Below, piece after piece: positions 35,601-41,845 of a stretch of DNA of 64,000 bases. The DNA lies in contig NZ_JAASAD010000012.1 of NCBI RefSeq assembly GCF_012726175.1, positions 62,001 through 126,000 of the forward strand, in the 5' to 3' direction. Numbering within the stretch: the stretch's first letter is position 1; each line of letters starts with the position of its first letter. Under the pieces are notes generated by a model. It did not search any database. It saw only the letters and a list, made by a program, of their open reading frames with translations, and was not told the origin of the DNA. Position numbers and translations under genes: made by a program. Origin of the DNA: Micromonospora sp. HNM0581. GTDB lineage: Bacteria > Actinomycetota > Actinomycetes > Mycobacteriales > Micromonosporaceae.

Positions 35601-38600
35601 TCCAGGAACTCTCGGCCGCGTGGCGTCTCACCGCCTGACGGATGCTCTGGTCCAGGCCGCTGATCAACTTGGCGAGGTCGTCGACTGAGTCGGGCTCGTT
35701 GAGCAGGTCCGGTCGGGTCCGGTAGAAACCGCGCAGCGGGTTGTCCGGGATGGGCGGAACCGTGGCGACAGTGGCGGCGGCGCTGTCGGTCTCATCGGTG
35801 TCGTCTGGTTGGTCGGTGTCGTCTGGATGGCTTTCGTCGTCGTTCTCGGGGCTGACGACTGAGGCGGTGTCGGTGTCGGCGGCGGACGCCGGAGCGGTCG
35901 TAGCAGGCTCCGCAGCCGGGAGGCGCTCGTCGAGTTCGATTTCCTCCACCTCGGGGATGGTGGGCAGGGCCGGCTCCCGGCGCAGGGTCGTGGCCGGGGG
36001 GCGCTCGTCGAGTTCGATTTCCTCCACCTCGGGGATGGTGGGCAGGGCCGGCTCCCGGCGCAGCGTCCACGCGACGTACTCGCCCGGGTTGCTGTGTCCC
36101 GGCACCTCCCCGACGGTCTGGTGCTGGCGTGGCGCGGGTGGGCTGCTGGTGGCGTTGCCGGTCAGCGGGTCCGGCGTCGGCAGGACAGAATTGCGGGTGA
36201 TGCGGCTGGCGGGTGGGTGCTTCCCGGAGTGTCGCCAGGTGCCGGGCCGGGTCAGGTCCGGGCGGGGATGCCCGGCCGGGGTGTGCGAGATCGCAGCGGA
36301 GAGGATGCGGCCGTCCGGGGTGGTCCAGGCAGTGAGTTCGGGGGCGCTGACCGCGGTGATCCCGGGCTGATCGCTCAGTCGGAGGTCGTAGTCGCCGGTC
36401 GCGATGTCGCAGACGGCGAGGACGATGTGCTTGCCGTGGGAGCGTGGGTCGCTGGTGATGAGGGCGGCGAGCTGCTCGGGGGTGACGAGCTTGCCGTCGA
36501 CCACGATGCCGTCGGGGGCGCCGTGGGCGAAGACCACGTAGTGGTCCGCGCGTGTGGGGTGGTCGTGCGCGGCGGTCCAGTTGTCGGTCTGATCGGGGTC
36601 GAGGAGCACGAGTCCGGCTGGCACCCGGGTACCCGCAGGGGGTGCGATGTGGGTGCCGCGGACCGGGTCGGCCGGCCCACGGGTCCCGGCGCCGGCGACC
36701 CCGGCGTCCGCGACAGTCGTGGCCGCCGCACTGGACGGCGAGGATGGAGGTCGATGTCCCGGCTGGTCGAGTTCGGCTGTGACCTGCGTGTCTGCCCCGA
36801 CGTTCACCGCATCGGTGCTCAGCCCGGCGGCGGGAACGACGGCTGCGGTGGGGGCCGCCACGGTCGTCGGTGGGGAGCCCATAGGGGAACCGGGCTCGTG
36901 CCGGAGCCGGTCCTCACCGTGGGTGGCGGGCTCGCTGGGTCCGATCGGAGCCGCGCCAACCGGCGCTCTGGCCGGTTCCGGGGCGCTCTGCGCCGGTACC
37001 GGAGCGGCGGCCGGGCGGTCCGCCGGAGCGACGCCGTCGGAATCGTCGTCCCAGATGGCGTCGGTCTCCCTGCCCGGATCGTCGTCCCAGATCGAGCTGG
37101 TCTCGGAATCTGCATCCGCGTCACTGTCCCAGGTCGGGTCACGGGTCCACGTGTCTTCTGCGTCGACCCCGGCCCTGGGATCCGAGGTCGAGGTCGGGCC
37201 GCCCGTCCAGCCGGGCGGCTCGGCAGGGGCGGTGACGGATTGGTCGGCCCGGGGTTGGCTCGGGAGGGCGTCCGGTGCGGTCGGGCCCTCGATAGGTGAC
37301 AAGCCGTCGACGGAGGCCGCCGTCGATGTCGGAGTCACCGCCGTCGATGGCGGAGTCACCGCCGTCGGTGGCGCCGGTCGCGGGGCTTCCGCCGGACGCG
37401 CGGGATTACCGGACTGCGTAGGGGCGGACGGGCCGCCGGTGTTGCTGGTTGGCGTGTTGCCGTTGATGCCGGTTGTGGGTGTGGCGGGTGCGGGTGGCAC
37501 CGGGGCGGGCACCTGGGCGTTCGTGGCGGGGGATGGAGGGGCCAGGCCGGGCGTCCCCGCGGCCACGGGCGGTGTGATCGGAGGCGTACCAGACGAGGAA
37601 GGCGTGGCCGTCGTCCCCTCAGCTGGTCGGGTCGTGCCGTCGGCGGGGGGCCCTGCGGTGGTGCCCGGCGGTGCGGCCGTCGGAGGGGAGTTCGGGGCCG
37701 TACCGGACGTCGGGGGTGGAGCCGCCGATACGCCGGTCGGCGTATCCACCGGGTTCGTCGGGGCTGGTGCACCGGGAGAAGCCGTCTGGGCTGCGTCTCC
37801 TCCCGATGCGCTGGCACCGGTCGCGGCCGGCGGGGTGACCACACCGCCGGTTGGAGCGGGTGAACCGGCACCGACCGGGACACCGCCAGGGGCGTCCGGG
37901 GCTCCTGTCTCAGCGGGGCCGGCCGGTGCCGTCGGCGGGGTGGACGCCCCGGGGAGTGCGGGCGTACCAGAACCGGTCTGGCCGGGGTCGGCCGTCGCGT
38001 CGACGCCGCTGGCGGCCGAGGGGGCCTGCGGCGTGGCGCCGGGCAGCCCGGCGGTGCCGGGGGTGGGCGTGGCGGTGCCGGCCGGTGGGGATCCGGCAGG
38101 GGTGATCGGTGTGCCGGTGACGGGGGACGGCGGTGGAGGGGCAGGTGTGGTGGGGGTGATCGGTGTTCCGGGCGGGGTGCCGGCGACAGGGGATGGTGAT
38201 GGCGGTGCGTCGCTCGGCGTGGCTACGGCGTCGGTCGCCGCCGGGTCCGATGCCGCGGGCCGGGGTGCTGTCACGTCGGCTGGGGCCGGCCCGGTGGTGG
38301 CCGGCATCGGGTTGCCCGCCACGACGCCCGGGGCCGGCGCGGGGCCGTCGGCTCCGGCGGGAGCCTCGGTGGACGCTGATCCGCCGGGATCCGGGGCGCC
38401 TGGGACCGGGGCGCCTGGGACCGGGGCGCCGGGGACCGGGGCGCCTGGGACCGGGGTGACGGGTGGCGGGGCGGGTGGTGGTGTGGGGGCGACCGGCGGT
38501 GGGGCGATCGGTGTGGGGAAGGTGGTGTCGGGGTTCTGCGGGGAGGTGTTCGGGTCGCGGTCGTGGGAGTCCAACCTCGGAGGTGGGCGGAGGTCGTTCG

Positions 38601-39480
38601 GACCGACCTTCGGACCGAACTGTTTACCGAACACCTCCGCGTAGTGGTGCGCCATGCCGCCGATGATCGACGAGGTGAACGTGGCAAAGGGGTTGAAGCC
38701 TCCACCGCCCACCATCATGGTGAAGAGTCCCTCGAAGAGGGTCTCGGAGAACGCGGAGAGCGTCTCCCGGCTGTACACGTCCTTGTTGATTTTCGGGTAC
38801 GCCTTGCCCGCGATCCAGTGCGTGCCACTGACGCCGAGACCGATGAAGAAGCCTCCGGCGAAGGCCATCAGCAGGTTCTGGTAGTTGATTTGCTTCCGGT
38901 TGCCCTCGGCGATCTGCATGAGGTCCGCGGCCGCGGACTGCCACACCTCCTCAAGGCCCTCCTCGACCCCCTCCCAGACGAGGTGCAGCAACTGGTTCTG
39001 GAGCCGCAGGCGCAGGAAGCTGATCAGTGTGCGTACGATCTCCTGGCCGATCTTGACCAGGGCGGGTACGGCGGCGGCGCCGAACCCGCTGGCCAGCGCG
39101 ATGGCGATCTCGACGACCTGGGTGAAGGCCGCGATGACGATGTTGTACTGGGTGTTCTCCGAGTCGAGGGCGAACTGGTACGCGGCGTGGCCCAGTTGGA
39201 GGGCCACCTGTGCGCCGTCCGGGACACCCCTGGTGATGTCTCCCTGGAACCCGGAGAACGCGTCGGCGGCCGGTCCGTTCAGGTGGCTGCCCAACGAGTT
39301 GCCCAGGTTGGCGGTCCCTCCCAAGCCGTTCAACAGGTGGCTGGAGAATCTGTACAGATCCTCGCCCATCGCCCGCAGCGCGGTCGGGTCGGCCTTGGGG
39401 AACTCCTCACCGACGCCGAAGAGGATGAGGTCGTAGGCCCACTGCCATTCGGGGTCGTTGGGGATGTGGAAGTCGGGCAT
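26650..39480 (-). CDS. giant modular type VII-associated protein with candidate C80-like, OTU-like and zincin protease sites
   Basis: A 4276-residue protein in a single uninterrupted frame from the ATG at 39480. Residues 1 to about 110 form a WXG100/CpnT-like helical hairpin. About 110-290 is hydrophobic and Gly-rich, with potential membrane segments (NLLMAFAGGFFIGLGVSG), as in channel-type N-termini. About 300-960 is a Pro/Ala/Thr/Gly-rich linker with short repeats. A caspase/C80-like site has His986 in VVFAHG and Cys1024 in LAVC. A 26-residue unit is tandemly duplicated near 1140-1190. Residues about 1240-2900 are long beta-rich modules that I cannot name. An OTU-like region has DGRC (Cys3100) and a C-terminal GDHYQAV (His3392). 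A zincin site HELTH lies at 3539-3543, with Glu3664 a possible third ligand. The last 600 residues are unknown. It likely acts as an exported effector or toxin. An ESX hairpin gene lies 12 nt upstream. Confidence 0.8.
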   Translation of the reverse strand: MPDFHIPNDPEWQWAYDLILFGVGEEFPKADPTALRAMGEDLYRFSSHLLNGLGGTANLGNSLGSHLNGPAADAFSGFQGDITRGVPDGAQVALQLGHAAYQFALDSENTQYNIVIAAFTQVVEIAIALASGFGAAAVPALVKIGQEIVRTLISFLRLRLQNQLLHLVWEGVEEGLEEVWQSAAADLMQIAEGNRKQINYQNLLMAFAGGFFIGLGVSGTHWIAGKAYPKINKDVYSRETLSAFSETLFEGLFTMMVGGGGFNPFATFTSSIIGGMAHHYAEVFGKQFGPKVGPNDLRPPPRLDSHDRDPNTSPQNPDTTFPTPIAPPPVAPTPPPAPPPVTPVPGAPVPGAPVPGAPVPGAPDPGGSASTEAPAGADGPAPAPGVVAGNPMPATTGPAPADVTAPRPAASDPAATDAVATPSDAPPSPSPVAGTPPGTPITPTTPAPPPPSPVTGTPITPAGSPPAGTATPTPGTAGLPGATPQAPSAASGVDATADPGQTGSGTPALPGASTPPTAPAGPAETGAPDAPGGVPVGAGSPAPTGGVVTPPAATGASASGGDAAQTASPGAPAPTNPVDTPTGVSAAPPPTSGTAPNSPPTAAPPGTTAGPPADGTTRPAEGTTATPSSSGTPPITPPVAAGTPGLAPPSPATNAQVPAPVPPAPATPTTGINGNTPTSNTGGPSAPTQSGNPARPAEAPRPAPPTAVTPPSTAVTPTSTAASVDGLSPIEGPTAPDALPSQPRADQSVTAPAEPPGWTGGPTSTSDPRAGVDAEDTWTRDPTWDSDADADSETSSIWDDDPGRETDAIWDDDSDGVAPADRPAAAPVPAQSAPEPARAPVGAAPIGPSEPATHGEDRLRHEPGSPMGSPPTTVAAPTAAVVPAAGLSTDAVNVGADTQVTAELDQPGHRPPSSPSSAAATTVADAGVAGAGTRGPADPVRGTHIAPPAGTRVPAGLVLLDPDQTDNWTAAHDHPTRADHYVVFAHGAPDGIVVDGKLVTPEQLAALITSDPRSHGKHIVLAVCDIATGDYDLRLSDQPGITAVSAPELTAWTTPDGRILSAAISHTPAGHPRPDLTRPGTWRHSGKHPPASRITRNSVLPTPDPLTGNATSSPPAPRQHQTVGEVPGHSNPGEYVAWTLRREPALPTIPEVEEIELDERPPATTLRREPALPTIPEVEEIELDERLPAAEPATTAPASAADTDTASVVSPENDDESHPDDTDQPDDTDETDSAAATVATVPPIPDNPLRGFYRTRPDLLNEPDSVDDLAKLISGLDQSIRQAVRRHAAESSWISAILSHLPVDTEPVQRALRDELRSFFTTGGRSFFLRDGLHRWHRVTVQPRWDPADAQVIDQSEDKAKFDTRSDWSDGSKQASSTGSSGTISAGTMIPQRIGLGGGFSIDVSLSRPSETFQDSVKITDSHIVRSSSGSHLVSVPVDFEVVVTDPYARLTGPQPATPTTGDPVRVGLFLRGVDDIANAQPRQVTVPIDPARHTSMLVEHFTPVRILSAGIDLPSGVPPTDSWNDVAEDTLLRLQPTKTVPPGSIGADQGRRMLEESSMVGNLIPALESDGHPSTITSQHGNHALSAKITATVTELSATADIAKSWFRQQPGEVASTKLAQASRVGIGMSAIPARWSFGPAYVQGRLFGGFLRSITTSVSRGGASRIGTEFKDVPNVLVEARVRVTISTGLREVPLQRLPFGERGTVAPITLDMVVLGRLPASRLAQLQHDASPFDPSPTRWNAPPYAMTDARAVTSGLSAFNQLYLNVTGLVRRFPGGFLPRFGETDKVSWMGSSRAASERQANQDELDRVLTVPGLRQGRKSLLGGGLVGRLSRTKPVGTRHLVVHVIGRYTSPLDHRGTSRNEAVRTTDINSSEQKVTADGEWRTAMAVESGGIFRLVGDMGGAALVPAGAFEYRHRVGRQTSVQLAGTEGRLIGGTAHSEAFGTELEITVRVYAYARRPGFDSRSRIGIARVLQPRLPRPVTGETGTTMVRTTPEQVTAVGGRQFTRFRLTQARPVTVQLDAASVVATPLSLPVTLIPAPDPLGVSRRTQLEQSALREWVDAESTLNIDDWLAIEGLPGSTYVTKLATDALTAAQQYDNVQSRTRLRGVRGTDGLVEGMPVWAALLDRTGQFRQAHGLASMLNGVWLVDRLTTAEDGAATDIAIAAALTNARVVPTAHVPISTEPGSAGSIEVGTAKRVEKQFALRGLFSATLRRLGANTGGTSSGGVLGTARHEKLLYAGGKQKSQSVSGAIDRNRPGRNRTFVVIFDLRASATVEVTTEPARYRIVPKALRHGSWLHHYKSVQRHGTITNAVALRLPAPAVVSLGLLPPLAGDVGTMGAPWMPQSTPELRLPPGHGPGLGLYAVHHAPNLTERLTAALQAEAARTDDGRSTVRKVLDAIRSRGSNAAAKISASISDPGIGDTMLNRRRLLDLLSRDGIRQHWPAIVDGGLSVMHVKPARTSQHSREVRLVAETTGNPVFMGFVADHNDLDIKFTHAHGFAEARHRRHGQLTTAGVAGTGVSNQQGENIAVGVGDTVGRAAQEQNDRNISSSTVKSDLSSASGVKVRMALPVRFSLVVFDRGSPLESDLLVVEDRIVQDRWADDVRLPRTVPAVRPTTYQIHAPSSLGPGWRTLNGLPLPPRFGAEDLGRVAQLQNTVERLLSGTARRLRLPGYAGAHQIHQSLTPEILLPAVSAMLTPDGFELPPVTSAEIFGQQAQIVVRLVPEAASLQGVSSKVYREHAVQNAGEYSSGTSALVQNLRGLRAPLLGRGNVDDPYQPLESGGPGAFAGAAQAATESGSSTTGGFGNVKPGSRSALVDYFNRVEVDVTLSSSAFPSKTVTSAGQPTELLTVSLRMGLHDARTALDIPADGTPRPEAAERVAAFAELVAHEAELATAADAFVSASDRLDQARFDAYAAPEGSTDRATYEALLPGLIDTWNQAGQDWWQLAQRHYQLLDDFSSRFLGVAPEVDTEGAQRLADHVHRLGDNRIEEVPDSGDDPADDTPPTEAPPTISAAPTDTPPTERQPEPQPPEAEPSSQHTDHTAASTTKDTSAKTPPAGSPEVDPPSRDVPPTPAGPKPGLQTVSTPGDGRCQLYSIVGSAPQLVGSRLVAAGLDTPALRSWLANPDAVRAQLDGLTGPDAPRDPDGLVPQGSELGQAAEGLRQLVERYVQSVGRDGIPGTAIEAYRFNRNLRVRAEVDTLNRKALLDRLRSAGVTSLRNPDLVPATTLRDRYVEQRTADLVASGQDADSARSHAEQEVPLRPSADGPPRDLHDDSLSMRAMFDYLTAHGVTIPVQSLPDAVLRDQLSDHLIDPARPVSVVEFAVLTDAVRNWEKRWRNDIGEAFVGLLAAALDARIRIHASGHVHTLGRVDAPLIDVERQGDHYQAVAVPLLDETETQHREAEEILLAAPITPPDPSTDTEPSADGPPLQGPAHVPEPDYQLLRSADADHLAALHARVRQLVAARDDDRSRLPLEAYREIADAITTAIGAPPVRRISNDPQRRGAFDRQSWEVLLKTDLPVDQVMTSLVHELTHLEQMTVISQLVATTVGDATAANQVTSDPEVQAALWESRSPEDPRHAAMERTWTSIAANDMQVGEDQSLRVLRTSADARVSVARGMYQFSARVMQRLSRSDQALLDARFETTHPKYTALPMEMQAYLTQLRFESLGSVMDWSGTPVTRLEPPSGYQLDSLGPAGSHLRPAGAPDTRPDRLPHPDRPMLVISAADRSEAQRVLEDLTAELPPRVLVELVLASPITAGQAVHLAGLLGPDQLLAAAPALVTDTEGGHVDHLVPHSRLHTATALAFARYLTIHPTPQAPALLTPVHEMPYLGNGRWDMFQGWELVSIGHRVWIGPPGATPVIGDDDPRVVIGVPTQDTPWSAWQFGMWVSRTFATQEGAVDTDITRVHRPELQPPQLQLTGDLIHAVSPQDVQLARTVTGLPDPMAAYEYSHPHPFPPLDVVPGQDLSFTPYHLIDALLDVAALPGTESDPATAAAALTELAAQLDLTGPTALRNLLAAGFLAARAYGIGTFGPSRLAAAHRALRLLEPTGDLTAGPGAAADLVAWVAGMNIDQNAADLPVRLMRILDRTRDPAMGLGDLNTAEQQDDERIRLALDGLRQCDGGAWVTAGVDPQTPLAPVDGAIVLAYAAGPTLEPTPPGHPPTTDTNPMAVPLALLADQARHRIGDPPTPTVVVHLTPVTDHPITAVDFHRISGDLGELDNRLGWNVILREPVRPDGTEAQLVDENAGPPEVHEVATASAGDVTGT
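35923..36063. repeat. tandem duplication of a 78-bp unit inside the giant gene
   Basis: Positions 35923-35985 and 36001-36063 are identical over 63 nt, with a period of 78 nt (26 codons), so the frame is kept. Each unit encodes LRREPALPTIPEVEEIELDER. The lack of silent changes between the copies implies a recent duplication. Slippage here could vary linker length without breaking the protein. Confidence 0.9.
38393..38452. repeat. 15-bp tandem repeats encoding VPGAP units in the giant gene
   Basis: Four consecutive 15-nt units (GGGGCGCCTGGGACC on the plus strand) span this stretch; three are identical and the third differs by one base. They encode PVPGA-type pentapeptides in the proline-rich linker after the N-terminal hydrophobic region. 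The period is a multiple of three, so copy number can change in frame. Confidence 0.9.
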
Positions 39481-39492
39481 GCCGGGTACCGG

Positions 39493-40401
39493 TCAGCCGG
39501 CGACACTCGGCGGGACCAGGTTGCCGTCGGCCCCGTAGGTCAGCACGAGTGGCCGGTAGCCCGGCGCTGCCGGGTCGACGGGGGGAGCGTCCCTGACGAG
39601 GAAGAACAGCCGTCCCGTCGGGTCGACCGGCTGGCCGTCGGGCTGGGTGACCGACGTACCGGCGACGGGCACCACGGCGTCGTACAGGTTGCCGTCGATC
39701 CGGACCATCCCGTCCGCGGTCGGGTTGAACGCCACCAGGTGCTGCCCGGAAGGTACCGGCCCGCCGTTCACGTAGGCGGCCGGGAAACTGAGCGACGTGG
39801 ACGTGGCCGGGATGGCCGGCTCCGACGGCAACGCTCTCTCGCTGCGCTGGAACGTCGTGAGCTCGGACGACACGGCTTCGGACGGCGCGGCCTCCGCGGG
39901 TACGCCGACCGGCGCAGCCGCCAGGGGGAGGCTGCTGCGGGTCGGCTCCAGCCGGCGGAGGGTGTCCGACGGCGGCGGCCCGGTGCCGTCGTCCGGCTCG
40001 ACGTGCACCGCCAGGGACCGGGTCGGCTGTAGCAGGGTCCTGGCCTGATCCGGGGGCGGTTCGGTCGGCCCGCAGAAGTCGGCGGCCATCCGGTGGCTCA
40101 CGTCAGCGGCGTCGTCGTCTGCCACCTGGTAGGCGTGACCGAACTGGACGAGCCCTTCCGAGGTGTAGGCCAGCCGGCCCCTGACCCCGCCGACCATCCC
40201 GTCCAGATGGTCCATGCCCGCCAGGAACCTGGTCGAGAAGGCCGTGCCCATTTCGTCGTCGCCCCAGGCGTCGGCGTACCGCAGGCGCAGGTCCTCCGTC
40301 TCGGTCAGGTAACCGTCGTAGATGTGGACGTGCTCGCCGTAGTTCCTGCCGGTCGAGACGACGCCGTCGGGGTCGACGTAGAGCCGGCCGCGGCGGGTCA
40401 T
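39493..40401 (-). CDS. ESX-type helical-hairpin protein with proline-rich tail
   Basis: A 302-residue protein. Residues about 15-105 look like a WXG100-type hairpin: long amphipathic helices with YADAWGDDEMGTAFSTRF at the turn, then GLVQFGHAYQVADDDAADV. Residues 110-200 are Pro/Ser/Ala-rich, and the C-terminus (205-302) is a compact, strand-rich stretch of unknown family containing GNLYDAVVPVAG. There is no signal peptide, consistent with a type VII substrate or a partner of the giant protein. Its ATG overlaps the YbaB stop by 4 nt (40398-40401), and the giant gene starts 12 nt after its own stop. Confidence 0.7.
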   Translation of the reverse strand: MTRRGRLYVDPDGVVSTGRNYGEHVHIYDGYLTETEDLRLRYADAWGDDEMGTAFSTRFLAGMDHLDGMVGGVRGRLAYTSEGLVQFGHAYQVADDDAADVSHRMAADFCGPTEPPPDQARTLLQPTRSLAVHVEPDDGTGPPPSDTLRRLEPTRSSLPLAAAPVGVPAEAAPSEAVSSELTTFQRSERALPSEPAIPATSTSLSFPAAYVNGGPVPSGQHLVAFNPTADGMVRIDGNLYDAVVPVAGTSVTQPDGQPVDPTGRLFFLVRDAPPVDPAAPGYRPLVLTYGADGNLVPPSVAG

Positions 40402-40814
40402 CGCGGGGCCTGGCGCATACCCAGGATCTCGCGGACGCTGGTGGCGATGCGCGGCTCGGCCGGCAGGTAGGCGTCGGTGCCGGCGGTCCCGTCGACCAGT
40501 GCGCGGGCGTCCATTCCGGCCGGGAGCATCGGGGCGAGCACCTCGGCGGCCTGCGCCAGCACGGATTCCTTCGCGTCGGCGTAGGTGGCCAGGATGACCT
40601 CCCTCAGGTCGGTGGGGGTCATCCGTTTGTACGCCGAGGTCGGGAAGCGGATGTCGGTCAGTACGCCGCTCTGCCCGACGCTGACCGTAACCTCGCGCCG
40701 GGGTGACGTGGCGGTACCCGAGAGCGCCCGCATCCGCTGCTGCATCTCGGTCAGGCTGTTGCGCTGCCGCTGGTACTCCTCGAACAGGCTCTCGATACGC
40801 GCATTGGCGTCCAC
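40398..40814 (-). CDS. YbaB/EbfC-family protein (EspL-like)
   Basis: A 138-residue protein from a GTG with an excellent GGAGGGAGG ribosome-binding site. The YbaB pattern is present: an N-terminal helix (IESLFEEYQRQRNSLTEMQ), then strands VTVSVGQSGVLTDIRFP and a C-terminal helix LREVILATYADAKESVLAQ. YbaB proteins bind DNA as dimers. In mycobacterial ESX-1 loci the YbaB-like EspL accompanies secreted substrates, so this copy may be an EspL-type accessory instead. It is the first gene of the leftward operon (YbaB, hairpin, giant, hypothetical, glycosyltransferase). A second YbaB protein closes the rightward arm. Confidence 0.82.
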   Translation of the reverse strand: MDANARIESLFEEYQRQRNSLTEMQQRMRALSGTATSPRREVTVSVGQSGVLTDIRFPTSAYKRMTPTDLREVILATYADAKESVLAQAAEVLAPMLPAGMDARALVDGTAGTDAYLPAEPRIATSVREILGMRQAPR

Positions 40815-41100
40815 TGTCTGCCTCCCTCCGTATCGGCCTCCCAGTGAAGGAGCCGATGCCGGGCCGGCGGAAGTCCCACCACGCTGAGGGGGCAGAAAGG
40901 GGCAGTAGGTCTTCCCGGGTATCTGCGCGCAGGCCGTTGCGGAAGAGCGAGTGAGTGCAGTCCTGTCCGACTTTCGTGCATCACCGCGGGTCGCCGCTGT
41001 CGCAGCCGCTCCCGGTCTGGAAAGACTCCTGTCGGCCCGTGATGGGCCACCCGCCCGCGAGGCGACGTGACCGGCGGTACCGGACGTGAGGAGTTCCACC
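40815..41100. promoter_or_regulatory. divergent control region of the type VII locus
   Basis: These 286 nt separate the leftward (start 40814) and rightward (start 41101) operons and must hold promoters for both. The ribosome-binding sites (GGAGGGAGG leftward, GAGGAG rightward) are clear. No confident -35/-10 pair or palindromic operator was found by eye. Confidence 0.6.
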
Positions 41101-41421
41101 ATGACGATGCCCCAGGTGCAGACGACCGAGGAGGGCATGCGGCGTGCTGCCCAGGAGTTCTCGGACAAGGCGACCGAGTTCACCGGTTCGCTGCAGGCGG
41201 TGAACGGCCAGATGGGGGTCCTGCAGGCCTCCTGGACCGGCCAGGCTTCGGCGAACTTCAACCAGGCGATGGACAGCTGGGAGGCTGCCTTCGGCAAGGT
41301 GATCAACGAACTGGTCACGATGCTCGACGTCATGGGTGTCACCACGACGGGCTACCGGGACGCCGAGGACACGGCGGCCAGCACCGCCTCCTCCTTCGGC
41401 TCCGCACTGCCCGGCGTCTGA
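41101..41421 (+). CDS. WXG100-family secreted protein (EsxA/EsxB type), first of pair
   Basis: A 106-residue protein from the ATG at 41101, with GAGGAG upstream. Two helices flank the hairpin motif SWTGQASANF, a W-x-G turn at the expected mid-position. The sequence is Ala/Gln/Met-rich and lacks a signal peptide, as is standard for type VII substrates. The C-terminal half includes GYRDAEDTAASTASSF, which provides a Y-x3-D-type export signal (YRDAED). It probably dimerises with the protein encoded 32 nt downstream. Confidence 0.92.
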   Translation: MTMPQVQTTEEGMRRAAQEFSDKATEFTGSLQAVNGQMGVLQASWTGQASANFNQAMDSWEAAFGKVINELVTMLDVMGVTTTGYRDAEDTAASTASSFGSALPGV

Positions 41422-41453
41422 GCCGGCGACCAGCGCCCTGAGAAAGGACCGAC

Positions 41454-41756
41454 ATGTCGAACTACTCGTTCAACTTCCAGCAGGCTGACGCCGTCCTCCA
41501 CGACATGAACCAGATCAATGTGCGCATCAAGTCGGCTCTCGCGCAGATGGAGCAGACGGTCGAGGCGAGCCTCGCCGAATGGACCGGTGCCGCGCAGCAG
41601 CAGTACTACGCGTCGAAGGCGGTGTGGAACCAGTCGGCGGATCAGATGACGGTGCATCTGGACCGCGCACGGGCCACGCTGTACCAGATCTCCGACAACT
41701 ACGGAACGACCGAGCAGCGCCACGCGATGATCTGGAACGACGTCCGCGGCGGCTGA
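41454..41756 (+). CDS. WXG100-family secreted protein, second of pair
   Basis: Exactly 100 residues, the family norm. The hairpin motif is EWTGAAQQQYYASKAVW, with W-T-G at the turn, flanked by long amphipathic helices (VLHDMNQINVRIKSALAQM and DRARATLYQISDNYGTTEQ). The C-terminus lacks a clear YxxxD/E motif, so the partner at 41101-41421 may carry the export signal. A good GAAAGGA ribosome-binding site precedes the ATG. Confidence 0.93.
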   Translation: MSNYSFNFQQADAVLHDMNQINVRIKSALAQMEQTVEASLAEWTGAAQQQYYASKAVWNQSADQMTVHLDRARATLYQISDNYGTTEQRHAMIWNDVRGG

Positions 41757-41845
41757 GTCGGCGTACCTCGGCTGCCGTGTCGCGTGTCGGCGCGGCAGCC
41801 GATTCCCTTCCTTGAGTGCGGGGCCCCGACAACGGAGACGATCTG

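Noticed and set aside
35923..38452. Tandem repeats in the giant gene as a CRISPR-like array
   Set aside because: Repeats are in frame, multiples of three, lack unique spacers of constant length and encode a conserved peptide.
36647..38644. Plus-strand open frame (665 codons) rich in Gly/Val/Ala opposite the giant gene
   Set aside because: Antisense of the Pro-rich linker. Low-complexity translation only, while the minus frame continues uninterrupted for over 4000 codons.
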